Shown here piece after piece: positions 1 through 8,487 of a stretch of 64,000 nt of DNA. The stretch lies in assembly GCA_030144965.1 (NCBI GenBank), contig JAMPUU010000020.1, forward strand, positions 1 through 64,000, written 5' to 3'. How positions within the stretch are numbered: position 1 is the first letter of the stretch; each line of letters starts with the position of its first letter. The stretch is from Nitrospira sp. BO4 (GTDB lineage Bacteria > Nitrospirota > Nitrospiria > Nitrospirales > Nitrospiraceae). The notes beneath the pieces were generated by a model, which ran no database searches, was not told the origin of the DNA, and saw only the letters and a program-made list of their open reading frames with translations. The translations under genes were made by a program, and so were the position numbers.

Positions 1-32
1 GGCCCGGAGCTCCGTCGAAGGGGTTCCGGGCC
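1..32. terminator. possible hairpin at window edge
   Basis: GGCCCGGA at 1-8 is matched by TCCGGGCC at 25-32, giving an 8-bp GC-rich stem with a 16-nt loop. No T-run follows on the plus strand. It may be the terminator of a gene lying left of the window, but it is truncated by the window start. Confidence 0.25.
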
Positions 33-179
33 GTCGCATTTCTGCCCCCTGTCGAAAAGCATCGGAACCGGATACCGCCTCTTGCACGACGTATTTCTTT
101 CTTCTTAAAATGAGTGTGGGAAGAAGTTCAAAGAGGAGAGGTTCCGTGATCCGTATGTCGTGTAAGAAGGAGGCCTCAC

Positions 180-563
180 ATGTCGGCTGAACGAACGTGT
201 CCAACCTGCAACACTGAAAAGGCACAACGGATTAGTGATATTCTCCGGCAGACGGCGTCCCCGAAAGCAGTGGAGGACGTTCCGGTCTCCTATCACCCAC
301 CAAAGGCGCCGTGGGCCTATCTCCACGGATTTCTACTTGGAATCCCGGTCAATGCCGCTGTGATGTTGAGTCTGGCTTCTCCACAGGGATCTGAAGCCGA
401 GATGGCAATAGCTGATGTGGCCTCCTCTGTTGCGTTCCTGGGGGTATGGGTGGGATACGGAGCATTGAAGACTAAGAACTATACCCAGAAATTAAACGAG
501 TGGAAGGATAAGATCGCGTCGAAATTCCTCTGCCGAAAATGTAGTCATGCATTCGAGGGCTAG
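180..563 (+). CDS. small membrane protein with a split zinc ribbon
   Basis: A 127-residue protein of unknown function. CPTC at residues 7-10 and CRKC at 118-121 could together form one zinc ribbon although they lie at opposite ends of the chain. Two hydrophobic stretches (about residues 45-67 and 76-96) lie between them, so both cysteine pairs would sit on the same side of the membrane as a short hairpin protein. The start is supported by AAGGAGG seven bases upstream of the ATG. It stands alone, about 160 bases ahead of the flavoprotein gene. No family name could be assigned; the zinc-ribbon reading is an inference from the CxxC spacing. Confidence 0.7.
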   Translation: MSAERTCPTCNTEKAQRISDILRQTASPKAVEDVPVSYHPPKAPWAYLHGFLLGIPVNAAVMLSLASPQGSEAEMAIADVASSVAFLGVWVGYGALKTKNYTQKLNEWKDKIASKFLCRKCSHAFEG

Positions 564-725
564 GCTTTTTGTACCGTGGTTCCTCGCCTTCTGACCTACG
601 TTCATAGGATTCGGCGCTGCACCTGCCAACGCAAGCCTTTTCAGAGGAGAGCTAGAAAGAGTCGTATAGAGACGATCAGAGCTTCAATGGTTCCCGTGGA
701 CTAACCGAATAGGAGGTATCCGACC

Positions 726-1934
726 ATGAAGCACATCCTGATCATCGGTGCCGGCTTCGCCGGCATGTATGCAGCCCTGTCCGCTGCGCGCCTGCGCGAC
801 GAACAAGGCGTCTCGCCAGACACCCTTGAGATTGTCGTCGTTGCGCCGGAGCCCCAGCTGGTGATCCGTCCCCGCCTCTACGAGCGTGCGCCCGAGACCA
901 TGGTGGCACCGCTCACCGAACTGTTCAAGGCCGTCGACGTGCGATACGAACAGGGTCGGGTCGACGTCATCGACTCCTCCAGCAAGTCGGCTGTGGTCGT
1001 CAAGCCAGACGGGATGCGGTGCTCGCTGCACTACGACTGCCTGGTGCTGGCTGCCGGCAGCCAAGGGGTCAAGCCGGACATCCCAGGCCTTGCCGAGTAC
1101 GGTTTCAGAGTCGATCAGCTCGACGACGCGATCACACTCGACCACCACCTCAACGCCTTGGCGAACCGGCCATCTTCTGCCGCCCGAGACACGGTGGTCG
1201 TCGCCGGTGGTGGCTTCACTGGTATCGAGGTGGCGACCGAAATGCCATCGCGCTTGCGCGCTATCCTCGGGCCGAAGGCAAACGTCCGTGTCATCATTGT
1301 CGACCGCAACGCAGCCATCGCGCCGGCGATGGGCCCCGATCCACGTCCGTGGATCGAGAAGGCGCTGCGCGAAGCCGGCGTAGAAACCAGGCTCGGCGTG
1401 GGCGTCTCGGCGTTGAGCGAGAGCGGCGTCACCCTAAGCGATGGGCAGGTCATCGAGAGCGCAACCGTGATCTGGACGGCAGGCTTTCAGGCAAATCCAC
1501 TCACTGTGCAAGTCCCGGCTGAACGCGATCGTTCCGGCCGACTGGTGGTTGACCGCAATCTGCGTGTTCCCGAGATGCCCGCGATCTTCGCAGCCGGGGA
1601 CACTGCGAACGCAGCAACGGACGACCTGGGCCACCGCGCGCTCATGTCGTGCCAGCATGCCAACCGGCTCGGTGCCTCAGCCGGGTTCAACGCGGCGGCA
1701 GACCTGCTGGGCGTGCCGCTGGAACCATATCAGCAGAAGAACTACGTGACCTGCCTGGATCTTGGCCCGTCCGACGCCGTGTTCACCAGAGGCTGGGACA
1801 GCAAGGTCGAGCTGAACGGCGACAAGGCCAAGACGATGAAGCGCGAGATCAACACACAGTGGATCTATCCGCCGCGCGCCAACCGCACAGACGCCTTCAA
1901 AGCGGCCGAGTGGGCTAGACTAGTCGACTACTAG
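726..1934 (+). CDS. NDH-2-like NAD(P)/FAD-dependent oxidoreductase
   Basis: A 402-residue pyridine nucleotide-disulfide oxidoreductase-fold flavoprotein related to type II NADH dehydrogenases, which pass electrons from NAD(P)H through FAD to a quinone at the membrane face. The N-terminal FAD-binding Rossmann motif is GAGFAG (residues 8-13). A second dinucleotide motif, GGGFTG, lies near residue 160, and the C-terminal FAD contact IFAAGDTANA is near residue 288. No clear transmembrane anchor is visible at the C-terminus, so membrane association is uncertain. The start has an AGGAGG ten bases upstream. The gene is clearly richer in GC, especially at third codon positions, than its neighbours, which suggests horizontal acquisition. 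The exact electron acceptor cannot be read from the sequence. Confidence 0.85.
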   Translation: MKHILIIGAGFAGMYAALSAARLRDEQGVSPDTLEIVVVAPEPQLVIRPRLYERAPETMVAPLTELFKAVDVRYEQGRVDVIDSSSKSAVVVKPDGMRCSLHYDCLVLAAGSQGVKPDIPGLAEYGFRVDQLDDAITLDHHLNALANRPSSAARDTVVVAGGGFTGIEVATEMPSRLRAILGPKANVRVIIVDRNAAIAPAMGPDPRPWIEKALREAGVETRLGVGVSALSESGVTLSDGQVIESATVIWTAGFQANPLTVQVPAERDRSGRLVVDRNLRVPEMPAIFAAGDTANAATDDLGHRALMSCQHANRLGASAGFNAAADLLGVPLEPYQQKNYVTCLDLGPSDAVFTRGWDSKVELNGDKAKTMKREINTQWIYPPRANRTDAFKAAEWARLVDY

Positions 1935-2150
1935 TGCGGTGCTGATCAATGAGGACCGAGTACCCTTCACCCCAGTGAGTGATGATGCTGGGCGTTGATA
2001 TGAGTTTAAGGAAGGGGTAGCGATCAGTCGGCTAATCCCTGATAGTGCAATCGCGTGCGGCGGAGTCCGGAGAAGATCACGAACCGTCGGTATTTCTGAT
2101 GTCGTATCATGCGAGTTCCTTCCTCTACCGTAACTGGCCCTTACGTTCAG

Positions 2151-2354
2151 TTAGGCTTCGCCTTCGCTCTGTCCCCTCTTTAACGACCAGACCAACGCGA
2201 CCCCCCAGCCGATCACCGTCCATCCTAACGCGAGATTTACGACCACAATCGCGATGCAGTTGCGATGCCCTCGCCCGAGGGCGATAAACGAGGGAAGGGA
2301 ATACAAGAACGCCTTCCCCAAGGCATAGAGGTTGCTGACGAGATCATCGTCCAT
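2151..2354 (-). CDS. superinfection immunity protein-like membrane peptide
   Basis: A 67-residue protein with the layout of the Imm_superinfect (T4 Imm-like) family: a first hydrophobic segment ending in a polar IALGRGHRN turn, then the second segment with the hallmark NLALGWTVIGWGVALVW. Family members are small inner-membrane proteins; the T4 member blocks DNA injection by superinfecting phage, but many bacterial copies have no tested role. The ATG is preceded by AAGGG about nine bases upstream. It is encoded alone, leftward, between the flavoprotein and the WYL-like gene. Assignment rests on the length and the LGWT-IGW pattern. Confidence 0.7.
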   Translation of the reverse strand: MDDDLVSNLYALGKAFLYSLPSFIALGRGHRNCIAIVVVNLALGWTVIGWGVALVWSLKRGQSEGEA

Positions 2355-2520
2355 GGTTCACACCCTTCGTTCGGAGTCGTCTGGCGTTCTCTGCTATTTC
2401 CACTTCGGGTGAACCCCTTCTTTTCGTGTTCTTGGATCCTCTTCCTCTTGCCTTTTCTCTGTCCCGGTACTTCTTCAGTACATTCTTGGCCGGCCGTCTG
2501 TTGAGATGTTTATCTTTCCA

Positions 2521-3045
2521 TTACGTGTACCGGTCAGCGATCTCCTTCGGCTGTCGCCGCAACCAGTCTCTCCAGGGGCTCTTTACTGACCGATCCCGAG
2601 TCCCTTCTTCATCCCAGTATTTTGCGACGATGGGATCAAAGTCGAAGCGCTCGGGCAGCACTCGCCAGTCTCGAATGTTTCGGCGAGCGAACGTGCGCGG
2701 GGCCTGCTTCCTTCGGCACCAAGTGTAGATCACTTCGTCATGGCTTGGACGGTAGATCTCGACCACCCGTTCCGTGACCAGGCCGGAACTGTCTTCATAA
2801 CGGATCCAGACCGGTTGACCAGCCTCGAACGCCCGTCGTTCGTTGTCGGCTGTTAACAGCTGATGGTGCGTGTCCGGCCTGTCGATCAGCTCAGCAGGTT
2901 CCACGCTGAGAGCGTCCCTATTCTGCGATGGCTTGTCGTGGTGATGCGGGCTGGCGTTGACAGTGCGATGACGGGACGAGCGGCGCAATCCGATCCAAGC
3001 AACCCAGCCCATCAAGACAATGAGACACAGAATGAGAATGTTCAT
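2521..3045 (-). CDS. membrane-anchored WYL-like domain protein
   Basis: A 174-residue protein with an N-terminal transmembrane helix (residues 1-20, MNILILCLIVLMGWVAWIGL), a polar linker, and a C-terminal region from about residue 70 that resembles a small WYL-type beta barrel: WIRYEDSSG, then TERVVEIYRP, then YTWCRRKQAPRTFARRNI. WYL domains bind ligands or nucleic acid and are common in regulators of defence loci; a membrane-tethered version is less usual. The start was chosen at the ATG with GGAGAGG four bases upstream rather than further upstream. The WYL assignment is by pattern only and should be treated as tentative. Confidence 0.6.
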   Translation of the reverse strand: MNILILCLIVLMGWVAWIGLRRSSRHRTVNASPHHHDKPSQNRDALSVEPAELIDRPDTHHQLLTADNERRAFEAGQPVWIRYEDSSGLVTERVVEIYRPSHDEVIYTWCRRKQAPRTFARRNIRDWRVLPERFDFDPIVAKYWDEEGTRDRSVKSPWRDWLRRQPKEIADRYT

Positions 3046-3224
3046 GCATCCTCTCCAACGGATATTCTCTGCCCGCATGCAGAAGACTCTAGGTTCAAAG
3101 TCTAGGTGGCGGCAGAGCAATGACGGGTCTTCCGGCTCTTCCTCACGAGCCTGAGCACATGGGGCGTGATAGGAAATTCACGGTCAGAACCCGATGGCTG
3201 AGGCACACAGTTGGAGCAGCTGGA

Positions 3225-3509
3225 TTAGGTCAGAGGCGGATGGAAGACCGAGGTGATAAACAAGGGAGGGGTGAGAGATGGGTCGCGATCGACGCAAAAG
3301 GACAGGGGATTGGTAAGATGCAGTTCAGGCACGGATGGAACTATCGAAGGATCTGCGCAGATCGATGCGGTGAGCAGATCATCGGGAGTGAAGAAATTCA
3401 GCATGGTGATGGGCAAGCCGAGCATCTGCACCAAGACACAGACGCACAGGAAGACGATGAGATACACGGTGATGCGTGAATGATCGAGGAATCTTATAGG
3501 GGCACTCAT
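3225..3509 (-). CDS. small membrane or secreted protein, unknown
   Basis: A 94-residue protein with one strong hydrophobic helix (about residues 12-36, containing YLIVFLCVCVLVQMLGLPI) followed by a polar tail with two cysteines. No family is recognised. AAGGA lies upstream of the ATG at a rather long spacing of about 13 bases. It runs leftward, like the WYL-like gene 180 bases beyond. It could be a signal-anchor protein; it could also be a chance reading frame, hence the moderate confidence. Confidence 0.4.
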   Translation of the reverse strand: MSAPIRFLDHSRITVYLIVFLCVCVLVQMLGLPITMLNFFTPDDLLTASICADPSIVPSVPELHLTNPLSFCVDRDPSLTPPLFITSVFHPPLT

Positions 3510-3741
3510 GGTTCGCAAGAGGTCCTTTATCTCACTTCCCCTTCGGCAGCGTCAACGTAAGCCCCTTCCGTAAATGAGGATTAAGACGCAGGCATGCGGC
3601 TGTTTGATTTTTCCCGAACGTGGCCTAGCCATGAGTGGGGCAAACTGTAGCAGATGACCCTGGGACTATCAATTGGGGGCACTTGAGATGATAAAAGGAA
3701 CGGCGGCAATCGGGCAGTCGGTGACTGGTGGTGCAAAAGCA

Positions 3742-3760
3742 CTGGTGTCCCCAACGGGAC
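3742..3760. other. attL: left attachment site copy (tRNA-Glu 3' end repeat)
   Basis: CTGGTGTCCCCAACGGGAC here is identical over 19 bases to 18971-18989. The inner 17 bases are identical to the 3' end (CCA end, acceptor and T-stem) of the tRNA-Glu gene at 48792-48808, in the same orientation. It is read as the distal att site of a tRNA-targeting element and marks the left end of element 1. Confidence 0.85.
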
Positions 3761-3925
3761 AGGCCGACAACGTAGCAGTCTCTCGTGTTTGCTTCATGTT
3801 ATCTCTCACCCACTTGCAGCGCTCGTAGCACGTTTCTCTGTATTGATCGTAGCAGACTCGCCCTCAGATTTGCCATCCATCACATCGTGCCTTAGCCTAG
3901 TTTCCAAAACGAAAGGAGACCCATC

Positions 3926-4273
3926 ATGCGTTCCACTATTTTTCTATTCATTGGGGCCATTGTCCTCAGTGCTTCGCTCGCCTTTGCCGAGGATTCACCC
4001 TTTTACTTCGACGAATCTGGTCAAGTTCAGTCACGTGGCTACTGGTCCCCGAACGCTCGAACGAAGTCTGACTTCGAAACCGACAGGCGCATGTACAACG
4101 ATCATATGAACCGGGAAGCCTTGAAGCAGAACGAAGCCTTAATCGACGAGTACCATTCACGAAAGCCAGTTGCTCCACCTTCTGGCTCCGGTTCGTTCTG
4201 GGTGACTCCTGGCGCTGGTGAACTGAGCCGACTCTGTACCCAGATTGCGCCCGGTCAGATTGTATGTCAGTAG
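3926..4273 (+). CDS. secreted protein of unknown function
   Basis: A 115-residue protein with a clear signal peptide: MRSTIFLFIGAIVLSASLAFA, with likely cleavage after AFA at residue 21. The mature part is small and polar and ends in a segment with two cysteines (LCTQIAPGQIVCQ) that could form a disulfide. The start has AAAGGAG eight bases before the ATG. It is the first gene inside element 1, separated from the phage-like genes by about 700 bases, so it may be cargo. No family recognised. Confidence 0.65.
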   Translation: MRSTIFLFIGAIVLSASLAFAEDSPFYFDESGQVQSRGYWSPNARTKSDFETDRRMYNDHMNREALKQNEALIDEYHSRKPVAPPSGSGSFWVTPGAGELSRLCTQIAPGQIVCQ

Positions 4274-4978
4274 CCGTCCCCCGATTCTGCCAAAAAATAT
4301 CTCAGGGTCAGGCGCTAGGCGTAGCCGGTCTTTTCCCCCATGCCGGTGGCCCTCGGCCATTGGTGCAGGGGCCATTGATTGAGGGCAGGGAGGGCAGGGG
4401 TGCTGCCTCATTCCATCCTCTTTCGAGGCTACGACCACGTAACCTATGGGAATCAAAGGCTTTCCAATGCAGAGGTGGGACGTTGAGCGACGCCATGAGC
4501 GTCTTGGAGGGCCTTGGAAGGGCTTAGACCTGCCTCGAAGGGCCTTTGGGAACCATCTGAACAGCGTATCCTATCGGAATCACAGGTAAATCATCCGTTT
4601 TGCGCCCTCTGTTTATGACCCCTGCCAGCGATCAGCCAAGAATGGCGCTGGAACGAACGCATTTAACCCAGGAATGACGATCCAAACTTGGGAGTATCCA
4701 CCTAGGGCCAGAGGTCTAGGCGCCGAAGGTTTGCCTCGGCCTGGTTTCGAACGCTGCCGGTGACGCCATTGCCGGGCATTCTTGGCAACGAGGAGGGAAA
4801 ACACCAATGAAAACAAGGAATCCCGAGAGACTACAAGTCTACCGGACTGGAAATAGGCTGTGTCTGTCTACGGGAAAGCTACGGTTTCGAGCTTTGTTGA
4901 GCGAGTAATCAACTATTAACCAAGCGCCAAGCGTGTGCGCGTGTTTCTTTGATCTAGCACAATGGAGTGTGTACGGAG
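4274..4978. other. intergenic stretch without a supported gene
   Basis: About 700 bases between the secreted protein and the first phage-like gene. It contains purine-rich short repeats around 4380-4405 (GAGGGCAGGG-type) and 4505-4550 (AAGGGC-type), and a GACGC/GCGTC mini-palindrome near 4490. No reading frame with a convincing start and protein-like composition was found on either strand. Confidence 0.5.
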
Positions 4979-5653
4979 ATGGCAAGAATACAACATATGG
5001 TGGTATCGAGTACTGGGAAGCTAAGGCTTCGGCGTGCCGGTGGCTTCCCAATCTGTGACGGTTCGAAACAGTACCCGGCTCTACGACGCCGATGGATTAA
5101 ACCGTGGAGAAAAACCGTCAGCAAGTTTATTGCTGAACGAGTGAAGGCCGGTGATGAATCTGTCATGAAGATGATTCAAGACCTGACGTGTGAGATTCAA
5201 ACGTACGAGCAACGCAACTTCAACGAGTGGGCGAATCTAACACCCTTATCGAAACAGCAAGCGTTGTTCAGGTGGATTCTTGACCAGGCCAAGTGGAAGA
5301 AACACTATCGGTTCACCGCTGCCGATATCTTGGCCGCTGGCATCGCTGGTGATGTGTGGACCACCTACGGACCAGAGCCACAGTTGCGAACACCATACGC
5401 ACGAGCGGCGAACATCGGCCATTCGGTGAGGTTCCTCCTGGCTACCGAGTGGCGAGACTATGAACGAGACAATGGACACGGCATGGTCACGCTTTTACGA
5501 ATCAACCTCACGAAGAAGGTTCGCATGAGATCAAGGAATGCCTGTCAGCGTATCGAAGCCGCAATCAAGAAACACGCTGGCTGGTTCATCCAGAAATATG
5601 GCAATGAGATTTCGCAGCGAATTCAACGCAGTCAATTATGTGGCGCTTATTGA
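4979..5653 (+). CDS. hypothetical phage-island protein
   Basis: A 224-residue basic protein without a recognised domain. The N-terminal third is rich in arginine and lysine (for example LRLRRAGGF and ALRRRWIKPWRK). The middle contains aromatic, helical-looking stretches such as FRWILDQAKWKKHYRF. The ATG at 4979 follows GGAG eleven bases upstream. It opens the long rightward gene run of element 1. A DNA-binding role is possible from its charge but cannot be shown. Confidence 0.6.
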   Translation: MARIQHMVVSSTGKLRLRRAGGFPICDGSKQYPALRRRWIKPWRKTVSKFIAERVKAGDESVMKMIQDLTCEIQTYEQRNFNEWANLTPLSKQQALFRWILDQAKWKKHYRFTAADILAAGIAGDVWTTYGPEPQLRTPYARAANIGHSVRFLLATEWRDYERDNGHGMVTLLRINLTKKVRMRSRNACQRIEAAIKKHAGWFIQKYGNEISQRIQRSQLCGAY

Positions 5654-5808
5654 CCGGAGAAACTTCTGCATCTTGCAAGTGCGCGATTCTAGGGCTGGTC
5701 GTTACCCCCTGCTTTATGACCGCCTAAACATCAAGCCTGATCGGTCTTCTACCGTTCTGAACAGAATTGCGGACTTGCGATATGTGCCCCTTATTGACCG
5801 AGAGAAAC
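5646..5808 (+). repeat. short direct repeat CTTATTGACCG-AGAAAC
   Basis: CTTATTGACCGGAGAAAC at 5646-5663 and CTTATTGACCGAGAGAAAC at 5790-5808 are near-identical, and both are preceded by a TGTG-C-C context. A weaker relative, CTTTATGACCGCCTAAAC, lies near 5712. The first copy overlaps the stop codon of the 224-residue gene; the others lie in the 350-base gap before the next gene. The function is unknown; the TTGACC core resembles a -35 box. Confidence 0.45.
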
Positions 5809-6006
5809 ATTGCCAAGCTCGCCCAGAGTCCTCGGAGCGACGCAAGAAGCGTCTTGGGACTCGTCCAGATCCCTTGCCCTGCCGGGAGTCTCCTCCTCCT
5901 GGTGGGGCCATCTTTTCGAATTCTTCATACCATTTACCGTCAGCCTCAACCATCCAACCTGCTCATGGTCGAAGTACCTGAGCAGCGCAGTCCAATAGGT
6001 GTCCTC

Positions 6007-6273
6007 ATGTCTTTCTCAATCTATCGTCCGCGCGGCTCCAAAACGGTTCGCAAAACCCTCGCTATGTCTGTCGAGACACAGCAGGGTATCAAACAACTCC
6101 AAGCGGCCTTCTCTCACCGATTTCCCAAGGATCAGTTCCCAACGCTGAGTGCCGTGCTTGAGATTGTGATCCACAAGAATCTGGCGGAACTCAACGCCAA
6201 TCCGGAGTGGTTGGCTGAAGAGGTCAAAGATTTTCAACGAAGATATCTCACAGCGAAGAAAGGCAAGGTGTAG
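6007..6273 (+). CDS. small hypothetical protein upstream of the gp14-like gene
   Basis: An 88-residue protein with a basic N-terminus (YRPRGSKTVRKTL) followed by two predicted helices (QQGIKQLQAAF and LSAVLEIVIHKNLAEL) and a charged tail. The frame is open far upstream, but the ATG at 6007 has AGGTG five bases before it and protein-like composition begins there. It lies three bases ahead of the gp14-like gene, so the two are probably co-translated. The pattern could suit a small DNA-binding regulator, but no family is certain. Confidence 0.6.
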   Translation: MSFSIYRPRGSKTVRKTLAMSVETQQGIKQLQAAFSHRFPKDQFPTLSAVLEIVIHKNLAELNANPEWLAEEVKDFQRRYLTAKKGKV

Positions 6274-6276
6274 ACC

Positions 6277-6933
6277 ATGTGTGAACCGATCACGATGGCA
6301 ATGGGCGGAATGGCTGTGGCTCAAGCCGGAATGGGAATTTATTCACAGTTCCAAGCTCGTGACCAACACAACTCGACTGAAGAATACCGCAGACTGGAGC
6401 AAGAGAACGTCATCGAAGAGAATCGGCGCCGTGCAACCCACGACTACATCACTTCAACGCGCCTTGAGCAACAGCAAGAAGATCAAGAGAAGGCCGCACT
6501 CGCTCAGAAGGCTGTCGATTTGCAGATGCAGGCGGATCGTTCGATTGCGACTGGTATGGCGTCTGCCGCTGAACGTGGTGTAGCTGGAAGAACGGTCGAT
6601 CAGATCGCTGCCGACTTTGACTTTATGGCGAACGAAGAGACCGGACGATTGAAAGAGAACCAGAAACTGGCGAACCTGCAGCACAACGAGAACATCCGAT
6701 CCTTCGGGACCACATATTCGAACCGCATTGCTGCCGTGAAACCCTACATCAAGACACCAGCGAAACAGATCGACTTCTTTGGTCCGATCTTCCAGGCCGG
6801 TGCGCAGACACTGGGTACCGCAGCCAAAATGCCTGACGGCAGTTTCAAGGGTGTCGGATATGGTGCGCAAGCGAGTGGAGCACCCAACCCTGGCGCTCGT
6901 CCATACGCCGGATTTCCCTCGGTTGGAATCTAA
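6277..6933 (+). CDS. T7 gp14-like internal virion protein
   Basis: A 218-residue protein resembling the internal virion (core) protein gp14 of T7-like podoviruses. It shares the start MC- followed by a small-residue-rich segment, a long alanine/glutamine-rich amphipathic helical region (about residues 30-100), then the SIATGMASAAERGVAGRTVDQI segment (residues near 88-109), which parallels the SIRAAIGESMLEGSSMDRI part of T7 gp14, and a glycine/proline-rich tail. In T7, gp14 is ejected with gp15 and gp16 to build the trans-envelope channel. No gp15, gp16, portal or capsid homologue is seen nearby. The similarity was judged by eye from layout and short motifs. Confidence 0.65.
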   Translation: MCEPITMAMGGMAVAQAGMGIYSQFQARDQHNSTEEYRRLEQENVIEENRRRATHDYITSTRLEQQQEDQEKAALAQKAVDLQMQADRSIATGMASAAERGVAGRTVDQIAADFDFMANEETGRLKENQKLANLQHNENIRSFGTTYSNRIAAVKPYIKTPAKQIDFFGPIFQAGAQTLGTAAKMPDGSFKGVGYGAQASGAPNPGARPYAGFPSVGI

Positions 6934-7029
6934 GTAGTTCTCACTTCTCTCTCAATCCACACGTCAACCACCCAACAATACCATCATTGCAGCCGTCTCT
7001 CTGAATGAGGGAGACGGAGGAGGATTGCT

Positions 7030-7686
7030 ATGTTACCGGACGGTGTACCAGACGTATTCAAACTTGCAGAAATTATTCGGGACGTAAACAGCGGGCGGTA
7101 TCCATCGGTTCAGCATATGGCAACGGCATACGATCACGGCGACCGGTGGGCGAAACAAGTGTTCAAAGCTGCGAAGGCATCGAATCTACTACCGCAAGAC
7201 ATGACGCATAGAGAATGGATGGACTTGTTCACAACGACCAGACATCTATCGAAAGCAGCCAGGATGGATAAGGCAAGACGACGAGCTAAACTTCAAGGAC
7301 TACAAGTGGAGTTTACTAGCCGATGGATGGAAGAACAACGTGAAGTAGCAACGCAATGGACACCCGAACGAACCTTTAAGGACCTTTCACTTGAGTTCGT
7401 GTTGACCACGCATAAGTATGACGACCTCTCGACCGAACAGAAAAAGATCGTCAAGGAAAAACTGGCGGAACACCAGAAGGGCGTCTGTGCTATCTGCCGA
7501 AAGCCCTTCTCGACAGACCGGATACCATGCCTTGACCACTGCCACGAAACGGGAAACATTCGCGGGATGTTGTGCTGCTTCTGCAATATGGGATTGGGCG
7601 GCTTTAAGGACTCCGCACTGAGTTTGGAGAACGCCATAAAGTACCTCCTTGACCACATGGCCGGTCAACCCTACGGAACCGCCTAA
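7030..7686 (+). CDS. endonuclease VII-like HNH nuclease 1
   Basis: A 218-residue protein whose C-terminal 70 residues carry the recombination endonuclease VII signature: CAIC (153-156), LDHCHETG (168-175), IRGMLCCFCN (177-186) and LGGFKD. The two CxxC pairs would bind structural zinc and the DHCH segment holds the catalytic histidine of the beta-beta-alpha metal fold. Endonuclease VII of T4 resolves branched DNA. The N-terminal 140 residues are a separate, mostly helical region that might bind DNA. The start has GGAGGA eight bases upstream. It is a second-copy paralogue, by domain only, of the gene at 14004. Confidence 0.8.
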   Translation: MLPDGVPDVFKLAEIIRDVNSGRYPSVQHMATAYDHGDRWAKQVFKAAKASNLLPQDMTHREWMDLFTTTRHLSKAARMDKARRRAKLQGLQVEFTSRWMEEQREVATQWTPERTFKDLSLEFVLTTHKYDDLSTEQKKIVKEKLAEHQKGVCAICRKPFSTDRIPCLDHCHETGNIRGMLCCFCNMGLGGFKDSALSLENAIKYLLDHMAGQPYGTA

Positions 7687-7825
7687 GGACGGCTTCTAAG
7701 CCTCATCCTTCAGTCCTGCACAGATTTCATCGAACTTTCAGCTTCAAGCTCCCATATTCAAACGGCCTCATGTAACCCTTTGATATTGCAAGGGGTCATC
7801 TACAACAGACAAGGATCTTTGCGCT

Positions 7826-8014
7826 ATGCCAAACCCCACTCACCAGTTCCATATCTCCACTCGTTCCAACCAGGCTACTTGCCGGTGTGGTCGGTGGTCT
7901 CTGACAGACATGAAAAAACCACTCACCGAGGAGTCCGCCAGGAAGAACTTCACCCTTCACAAAGAGATGACCAACGGCCATGACCGACGACTCGAAGCGC
8001 AAACGACGCACTGA
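7826..8014 (+). CDS. small CxCG-type protein
   Basis: A 62-residue protein with CRCGRW at about residues 19-24 followed by an AR--F--H segment, a pattern seen in tiny phage zinc-binding proteins with a CxCxxW ... ARxxFxxH layout. AAGGA lies about ten bases before the ATG. Its 3' end overlaps the next gene by 35 bases in another frame. No function is known. Confidence 0.45.
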   Translation: MPNPTHQFHISTRSNQATCRCGRWSLTDMKKPLTEESARKNFTLHKEMTNGHDRRLEAQTTH

Positions 8015-8306
8015 AGCCGCCAGACAATGGCACCGTGAACATCCAAACTATTCCCGTATCCACCGACAACGGCAACGAGAGTTCGCCGACGCTCATGGAC
8101 TTGCCAGGGACGGTACCATCCCGGTGAAGCCGCAAAAGAAGATCAGCTACACAATCCACGTTCGTCGCCCACTGTCGCCGGGTGAACGAGTGGCAACGAG
8201 AAACAAACCCATTACACAGAGGAGGAAAAAGAAATCTCATGAAGAACCCTTTCATCATTCACCCCCAAACCAAGCAGACACCTTCGAACCGACCGACACC
8301 TGGTGA
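7980..8306 (+). CDS. small basic hypothetical protein
   Basis: A 108-residue, strongly basic protein. The first 35 residues resemble a basic helix (RKRRTEAARQWHREHPNYSR), of the kind that precedes HNH or endonuclease VII domains in phage homing-type proteins, but no nuclease motif follows. The last third overlaps the next gene in another frame and has poor protein-like composition. It may therefore be shorter or degenerate. Confidence 0.35.
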   Translation: MTDDSKRKRRTEAARQWHREHPNYSRIHRQRQREFADAHGLARDGTIPVKPQKKISYTIHVRRPLSPGERVATRNKPITQRRKKKSHEEPFHHSPPNQADTFEPTDTW

Positions 8307-8484
8307 CACTCTCCCCTGCCCAGTCTGTGGCAAGGATCAACGTCACCTCGGCCAATGGAGAATCTGTTCCGGTACCTGTGAAGAATTGTTACCACTCGCT
8401 GACTGTAACGATGCTCCGATTGAAACCATGCGAGCATGGACACGAAAAGGCGTGTGGCCTTCACCAGCAGCAGGGAGCGCATAA
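8239..8484 (+). CDS. small zinc-ribbon protein
   Basis: An 81-residue protein with CPVCG at about residues 27-31 and a second cysteine pair CSGTC at about 43-47, consistent with a zinc ribbon. The start is supported by GGAGGA upstream of the ATG and it overlaps the previous frame by 68 bases. It lies three bases before the next gene in the compact rightward run. Function unknown. Confidence 0.55.
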   Translation: MKNPFIIHPQTKQTPSNRPTPGDTLPCPVCGKDQRHLGQWRICSGTCEELLPLADCNDAPIETMRAWTRKGVWPSPAAGSA

Positions 8485-8487
8485 GCT

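Noticed and set aside
684..1148. A leftward frame opposite the flavoprotein gene
   Set aside because: Antisense shadow of a GC-rich gene with clear FAD and NAD motifs.
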